Below, piece after piece: positions 60,591 through 64,000 of a stretch of 64,000 bases of DNA. Numbering within the stretch: position 1 is the first letter of the stretch; the number at the start of each line of letters is the position of its first letter. A program made the position numbers and the translations under genes. The notes under the pieces are model-generated. The model did no database searches and was not told the origin of the DNA. It saw only the letters and a list, made by a program, of their open reading frames with translations. The DNA is from Cognatiluteimonas telluris (GTDB lineage: Bacteria > Pseudomonadota > Gammaproteobacteria > Xanthomonadales > Xanthomonadaceae). Location: positions 1 through 64,000 of the forward strand of contig NZ_JAANOY010000003.1 in the NCBI RefSeq assembly GCF_011320095.1, written 5' to 3'.

Positions 60591-61337
60591 TCAGCGCCCG
60601 AGTTCGAAGACGACGTCGAGCGTTGCGCTGAGCGAGGTCTCGCCGGGTGAAATCGCGGTGTCGCTCTCGGCCTTGGCGCGCGACATCAACATCGGCACCG
60701 GACCCGGCGGCCGAAAGCCGCCCCCTTCGCTGATGCTGACGATCCGCCGCACGCGCATCCCGAGCGTCTTGGCGTACATCGCGGCACGTACCTGCGCCTG
60801 TTGCAGGGCATCGCGGCGGGCTTCGTCATAGACCGGCTCGGGCTGGTCGATCTCGAAGCTGGGCCCGTTGACCTGGTTGGCGCCGCTTGCGACCAGCGCA
60901 TCGAGCACCTTGCCGAGCCGGGAAATGTCGCGGACCTTCAGGTTCACCGTGTTGCTGGCCTGGTAGCCGGTGATGACGGGATTCTGGTTCTCGACGTAGC
61001 GATACTGCGGATTGAGGCTGACGCCTGCGGTCTGGATGTCGCGCGCAGGGATGCCGGCCGCCCTGATCGCCTGCATCACCTTGTCCATCGTGGTGGCGTT
61101 GTCGCGCATCGCGGCGTTGGCATCGGCGGCCTGGGTCACTACACCGGCCGAAACCGTGGCCACGTCTGGGGCGTGCGTTGCTTCGGCTTGCGAAGTGACT
61201 TCGAGCAGCGTGCCATCGCCGGGGGCGCCGGTTGCCCCCGTGGGATCCACGGTTGCCTGCGTCGCGGCGGCACCGGCGGCGAACGGGAAGACGAGGGCCA
61301 GGATGGCTACGGTCAGGGGCTTGGCGATCGGGGACAT
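60591..61337 (-). CDS. SIMPL (DUF541) domain periplasmic protein
   Basis: The 248-residue protein has a signal peptide (LTVAILALVFPFAAGAAA) and the SIMPL domain (about 42-245) with EVTSQAEATHAPDVATVSAGVV, then YQASNTVNLKVRDISRLGKVLDALVA and ARRDALQQAQVRAAMYAKTLG. Members are outer-surface or periplasmic proteins of uncertain role, some linked to oxidative stress. GGAG lies nine bases before the ATG at 61337. Confidence 0.92.
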   Translation of the reverse strand: MSPIAKPLTVAILALVFPFAAGAAATQATVDPTGATGAPGDGTLLEVTSQAEATHAPDVATVSAGVVTQAADANAAMRDNATTMDKVMQAIRAAGIPARDIQTAGVSLNPQYRYVENQNPVITGYQASNTVNLKVRDISRLGKVLDALVASGANQVNGPSFEIDQPEPVYDEARRDALQQAQVRAAMYAKTLGMRVRRIVSISEGGGFRPPGPVPMLMSRAKAESDTAISPGETSLSATLDVVFELGR

Positions 61338-61455
61338 GCGGGACTCCGTGGTTGCGGGCGAGGGTCGAGCCGGCCCGGTGAACGAACCGTGAGCCCATTC
61401 GGGGTTTGCGCGCGCGACGGCAAGGCCGCCCGGGCACGCGGGTTATTCTTCCCCG

Positions 61456-62115
61456 ATGCTGCATCTTGCCTCGCAATCCCCGCGCCGTCGCGACCTGCTC
61501 GCGCTGCTCAATGTCGATTTCATCATCGTCGGGGTCGATGTGCCCGAACATCGGCGGCCGCTGGAACCCGCTGTCGACTACGTTCGCCGTGTGGCTTGGG
61601 ACAAGGCCATGGCCGGCTTGCGACAGGTGCCGGATGGCTGGGTTTTGGGGGCCGACACCGAAGTCGTCCTCGACGATGTCGTCTTCGGCAAGCCGCGGGA
61701 CGCCGCCGATGCGGTGGGGATGTTGCGACGGCTGTCCGGCCGCACCCATCGGGTGCTGTCTGCGGTGACCCTCGTCTCGTCGGGCCAACAGGCGCATGCG
61801 CTGTCGGAATCGGAAGTCACCTTCGCCGAACTCGACGACGCCACCATCGCGGCCTACGTCGCCAGCGGCGAACCCGAGGGAAAGGCTGGCGCGTACGGCA
61901 TCCAGGGTGCCGCACAGGCGTTCGTCGCGCACCTGTCGGGCAGCTACTCCGGCGTGATGGGATTGCCACTGCACGAGACAGCGCGTCTGCTGGTCGCCGC
62001 CGGCGTGGTTGCGGGTGCGCCACGCGTGGCCGGCGGGCCTCGCGGCCCGAAACCCGCGGGCGACCCCGCCTTCCAGCGCGAGACGCGCGTCGTCCAGCCG
62101 GGCACCACGGCATGA
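61456..62115 (+). CDS. maf: Maf family nucleoside triphosphate pyrophosphatase
   Basis: The 219-residue protein has the start motif [12 protein letters not shown] (SxSPRR), [23 protein letters not shown] and [10 protein letters not shown]. The pattern fits the YhdE-type dTTP/UTP pyrophosphatase, which limits mispairing nucleotides. A C-terminal extension of about 30 residues ([12 protein letters not shown]...) is extra. The stop overlaps the rng start (ATGA). Confidence 0.94.
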   Translation: MLHLASQSPRRRDLLALLNVDFIIVGVDVPEHRRPLEPAVDYVRRVAWDKAMAGLRQVPDGWVLGADTEVVLDDVVFGKPRDAADAVGMLRRLSGRTHRVLSAVTLVSSGQQAHALSESEVTFAELDDATIAAYVASGEPEGKAGAYGIQGAAQAFVAHLSGSYSGVMGLPLHETARLLVAAGVVAGAPRVAGGPRGPKPAGDPAFQRETRVVQPGTTA

Positions 62116-63605
62116 CCGAAGAAATCCTCGTCAACGTCACGCCGCGCGAGACACGGGTGGCCGTGGTCGAGAACGGCATGCTGCAGGAACTGCACATCGA
62201 ACGCGGCTGGAGCCGTGGCGTGGTCGGCAACATCTACAAGGGCCGCGTGCAGCGGGTGATGCCCGGCATGCAGGCGGCCTTTGTCGAGATCGGCCTCGAG
62301 CGGGCGGCGTTCCTGCATGCCAACGACATCCTGCGCCCGGCGCCCACCCGCGCCATCGATGGCGACGCGACCCCCGTGCCGCCGAGTCCGGCACCGGTGC
62401 CTTCGATCACCGAGTTGCTGCGCGAGGGCGCCGAGGTTGTCGTGCAGGTGGTCAAGGATCCCATCGGCAGCAAAGGCGCGCGGCTGACCACCCAGCTGAG
62501 CATTCCCTCGCGTTACCTCGTGCTGCTGCCGCAGTCGCGCCTGGTCGGGGTTTCGGCGCGGATCGAGGACGAGACCGAGCGCGCGCGCCTGAAAGGCATC
62601 GTCACCGAATTGTCGACCGGGGTCGGCAGCCCCGGCTACATCGTGCGCACCAATGCCGAGGGCCAGCCGGCCGAAGCGCTGGGCGAGGACATTGCCTACC
62701 TCGACCGCGCCTGGAAACTGATCGAACAACAGGTCCGATCGACCCGCGTCGGCGCCTGCGTGTACGAGGACCTGAGCCTGCCGATGCGCGCGGTGCGCGA
62801 CCTGATGCGCCGCGGCGTGGAGAAGGTGAAAGTCGATTCGCGCGAAACCAGCGAGCGCCTGCGCACCTTCGCCGCGCAGTACATGCCCGGGCTTGCGGAG
62901 AAGATCGAGCACTACGGCGGGGCGCGACCGGTGTTCGACCTCTACGGCGTCGAAGACGAGATCAAGCGTGCGCTGGAAAAGCAGGTGCCGCTGAAATCCG
63001 GCGGTTACCTGGTCATCGACCAGACCGAGGCGATGACGACGGTCGACGTCAACACCGGCTCGTTCCTGGGCCAGCGCAACCTGGAGGAAACCGTCTACCG
63101 CACCAACCTGGAAGCAGCCCAGGCGGTCGCGCGGCAACTGCGCCTGCGCAACCTGGGCGGCATCATCATCATCGACTTCATCGACATGCACGACGCCGAG
63201 CATCGCCGGCAGGTCCTGCGCACGCTGGAGAAGTCGCTCGCGCGCGACCATGCCAAAACCACGGTCTACGATTTCTCGCCGCTTGGCCTGGTCGAGATGA
63301 CGCGCAAGCGCACGGTCGAATCGCTCGAGCGCCAGCTATGCGAACCCTGCCACGAATGCGGCGGCCGCGGCATGCTCAAGACCGCCGAAACCGTCACCTA
63401 CGAGATCTTCCGCGAGATCACCCGCGCCGTCCGCCAGTTCGAGGCCGCGCGCCTGCTGGTGATGGCCTCGCCGAAGGTGGTCGCGCGGATCACCGACGAG
63501 GAATCCGCCGCCGTGGCCGAACTCGAGGAATTCCTCGGCAAGTCGATCCGCTTCCAGGCCGACGCGCAGTACCTGCAGGAACAGTTCGATGTCGTGCTCC
63601 TTTGA
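62112..63605 (+). CDS. rng: Ribonuclease G
   Basis: The 497-residue endoribonuclease matures the 16S rRNA 5' end. An S1 domain (about 35-125) is followed by the catalytic domain with D312 (VDVNTGSF) and D355 (IIDFIDMHD), spaced as in E. coli RNase G, and the zinc-link [11 protein letters not shown]. It lacks the long RNase E C-terminal scaffold. The ATG at 62112 overlaps the maf stop; the frame upstream is antisense shadow of the SIMPL gene. Confidence 0.96.
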   Translation: MTEEILVNVTPRETRVAVVENGMLQELHIERGWSRGVVGNIYKGRVQRVMPGMQAAFVEIGLERAAFLHANDILRPAPTRAIDGDATPVPPSPAPVPSITELLREGAEVVVQVVKDPIGSKGARLTTQLSIPSRYLVLLPQSRLVGVSARIEDETERARLKGIVTELSTGVGSPGYIVRTNAEGQPAEALGEDIAYLDRAWKLIEQQVRSTRVGACVYEDLSLPMRAVRDLMRRGVEKVKVDSRETSERLRTFAAQYMPGLAEKIEHYGGARPVFDLYGVEDEIKRALEKQVPLKSGGYLVIDQTEAMTTVDVNTGSFLGQRNLEETVYRTNLEAAQAVARQLRLRNLGGIIIIDFIDMHDAEHRRQVLRTLEKSLARDHAKTTVYDFSPLGLVEMTRKRTVESLERQLCEPCHECGGRGMLKTAETVTYEIFREITRAVRQFEAARLLVMASPKVVARITDEESAAVAELEEFLGKSIRFQADAQYLQEQFDVVLL

Positions 63606-63701
63606 ACGACGCGCGCATGGCGGAAGGTGGGTGAGCAGGGCAGCCGGGGGCGTGCCCGGGGCCACTTCCTGCAACCATGGCGTAGGCAGCGGAGTGGAGG
63701 C

Positions 63702-64000
63702 ATGACCACGCCGCTGCGCCGCCGCCTGCGGCTCGCACGTCGCGGCGCCTGGTATGCCGTCGCGATCGCGCTGGTGACGATGGCGCTGCTCGCCGGCGTG
63801 GTCAGCCAGTTGCTCCCGCTGGCCGAGCGCCACCCAGATCGGATCGCCGCCTGGTTGAGCGAACGCGCGGGACGCCCTGTGCGTTTCGACAGGGTCGAGA
63901 CGCAGTGGACGCGGCGTGGCCCCCTGCTGCGCCTGGATGGCATGCGCGTGGGCCAGGGTGCCCAGGCGGTGGTGATTGGCGACGCGGAAATGCTGGTGTC
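63702..64000 (+). CDS. yhdP: YhdP-family AsmA-like protein, 3' truncated by the window
   Basis: Only the first 99 codons are present. They encode a basic N terminus, one membrane helix (about 19-38, AIALVTMALLAGVVSQLLPL) and the start of the periplasmic repeat domain (RPVRFDRVETQWTRRGPLLRLDGMR), which matches the YhdP/DUF3971 family. YhdP moves phospholipids to the outer membrane. GGAGG is five bases before the ATG, and the maf-rng-yhdP order supports the call. Confidence 0.88.
   Translation, partial: MTTPLRRRLRLARRGAWYAVAIALVTMALLAGVVSQLLPLAERHPDRIAAWLSERAGRPVRFDRVETQWTRRGPLLRLDGMRVGQGAQAVVIGDAEMLV

Noticed and set aside
60801-62111. 437-codon N-terminal extension of the RNase G frame
   Set aside because: It overlaps the SIMPL gene in antisense and maf in another frame; the ATGA junction at 62112 gives the exact family N terminus.

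Overview
This window reads as a chromosomal piece of a GC-rich gammaproteobacterium. Protein content and gene order point to the Lysobacter/Luteimonas side of the Xanthomonadaceae. The order queA-tgt-yajC-secD-secF, the divergent suhB/trmJ pair, the run leuS-lptE-holA-nadD-rsfS-rlmH and the run maf-rng-yhdP are typical gammaproteobacterial blocks. A large set of secreted peptidases and three families of short palindromic dispersed repeats fit that group. The taxonomic call is an inference from gene content, not from a marker search. No rRNA, tRNA, insertion sequence, prophage or CRISPR array was seen.

The first 43 bases are almost certainly sequencing adapter, so position 1 is a contig edge and the first gene (gamma-glutamyltransferase) has lost its 5' end. 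The last gene (yhdP-like) runs off the right edge.

Layout: (1) 1-6.4 kb: truncated ggt, a dispersed-repeat spacer, a three-gene unit (lactonase-like metallo-hydrolase, TMEM43-like protein, MAPEG protein), and a class III aminotransferase divergent from an Lrp/AsnC regulator. (2) 6.4-12.2 kb: queuosine synthesis (queA, tgt) and the Sec accessory operon (yajC, secD, secF), closed by a strong terminator. (3) 12.3-23 kb: suhB and trmJ, a periplasmic binding protein translationally coupled to a GGDEF-EAL protein, exoD and a CNNM/CorC protein, a phosphate uptake pair (DUF47, pit), a small uncharacterised gene, an alkyltransferase-like protein and a rhomboid protease. (4) 23-32 kb: four consecutive M13 metallopeptidase genes on the minus strand. 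(5) 32-41.5 kb: a beta-CASP nuclease-like protein, an ABC ATPase with a permease-M1 aminopeptidase fusion, a secreted M28 peptidase and a DEAD-box helicase. (6) 41.8-53.3 kb: a propeller-type diguanylate cyclase, a queuosine precursor transporter with a DUF502 protein, a Ser/Thr kinase fused to a formylglycine-generating-enzyme-like domain, a thioredoxin-TPR chaperone, SemiSWEET, a secreted amidohydrolase and a CHASE3-GAF diguanylate cyclase. (7) 53.4-64 kb: the leuS-to-rlmH block, a TonB-like protein and a SIMPL protein on the minus strand, then maf-rng-yhdP.

Three themes recur. Extracytoplasmic peptide degradation is represented by GGT, four M13 enzymes, the M1 fusion, M28 and the amidohydrolase. 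Cyclic-di-GMP signalling is represented by three GGDEF proteins, two with a product-inhibition site and one with an EAL domain and a dedicated binding protein. Queuosine is represented by synthesis enzymes at one end and a precursor transporter 37 kb away. The least described arrangements are the binding protein/GGDEF-EAL pair, the kinase-FGE fusion, and the M13 array with one paralogue whose substrate-binding motif has changed.
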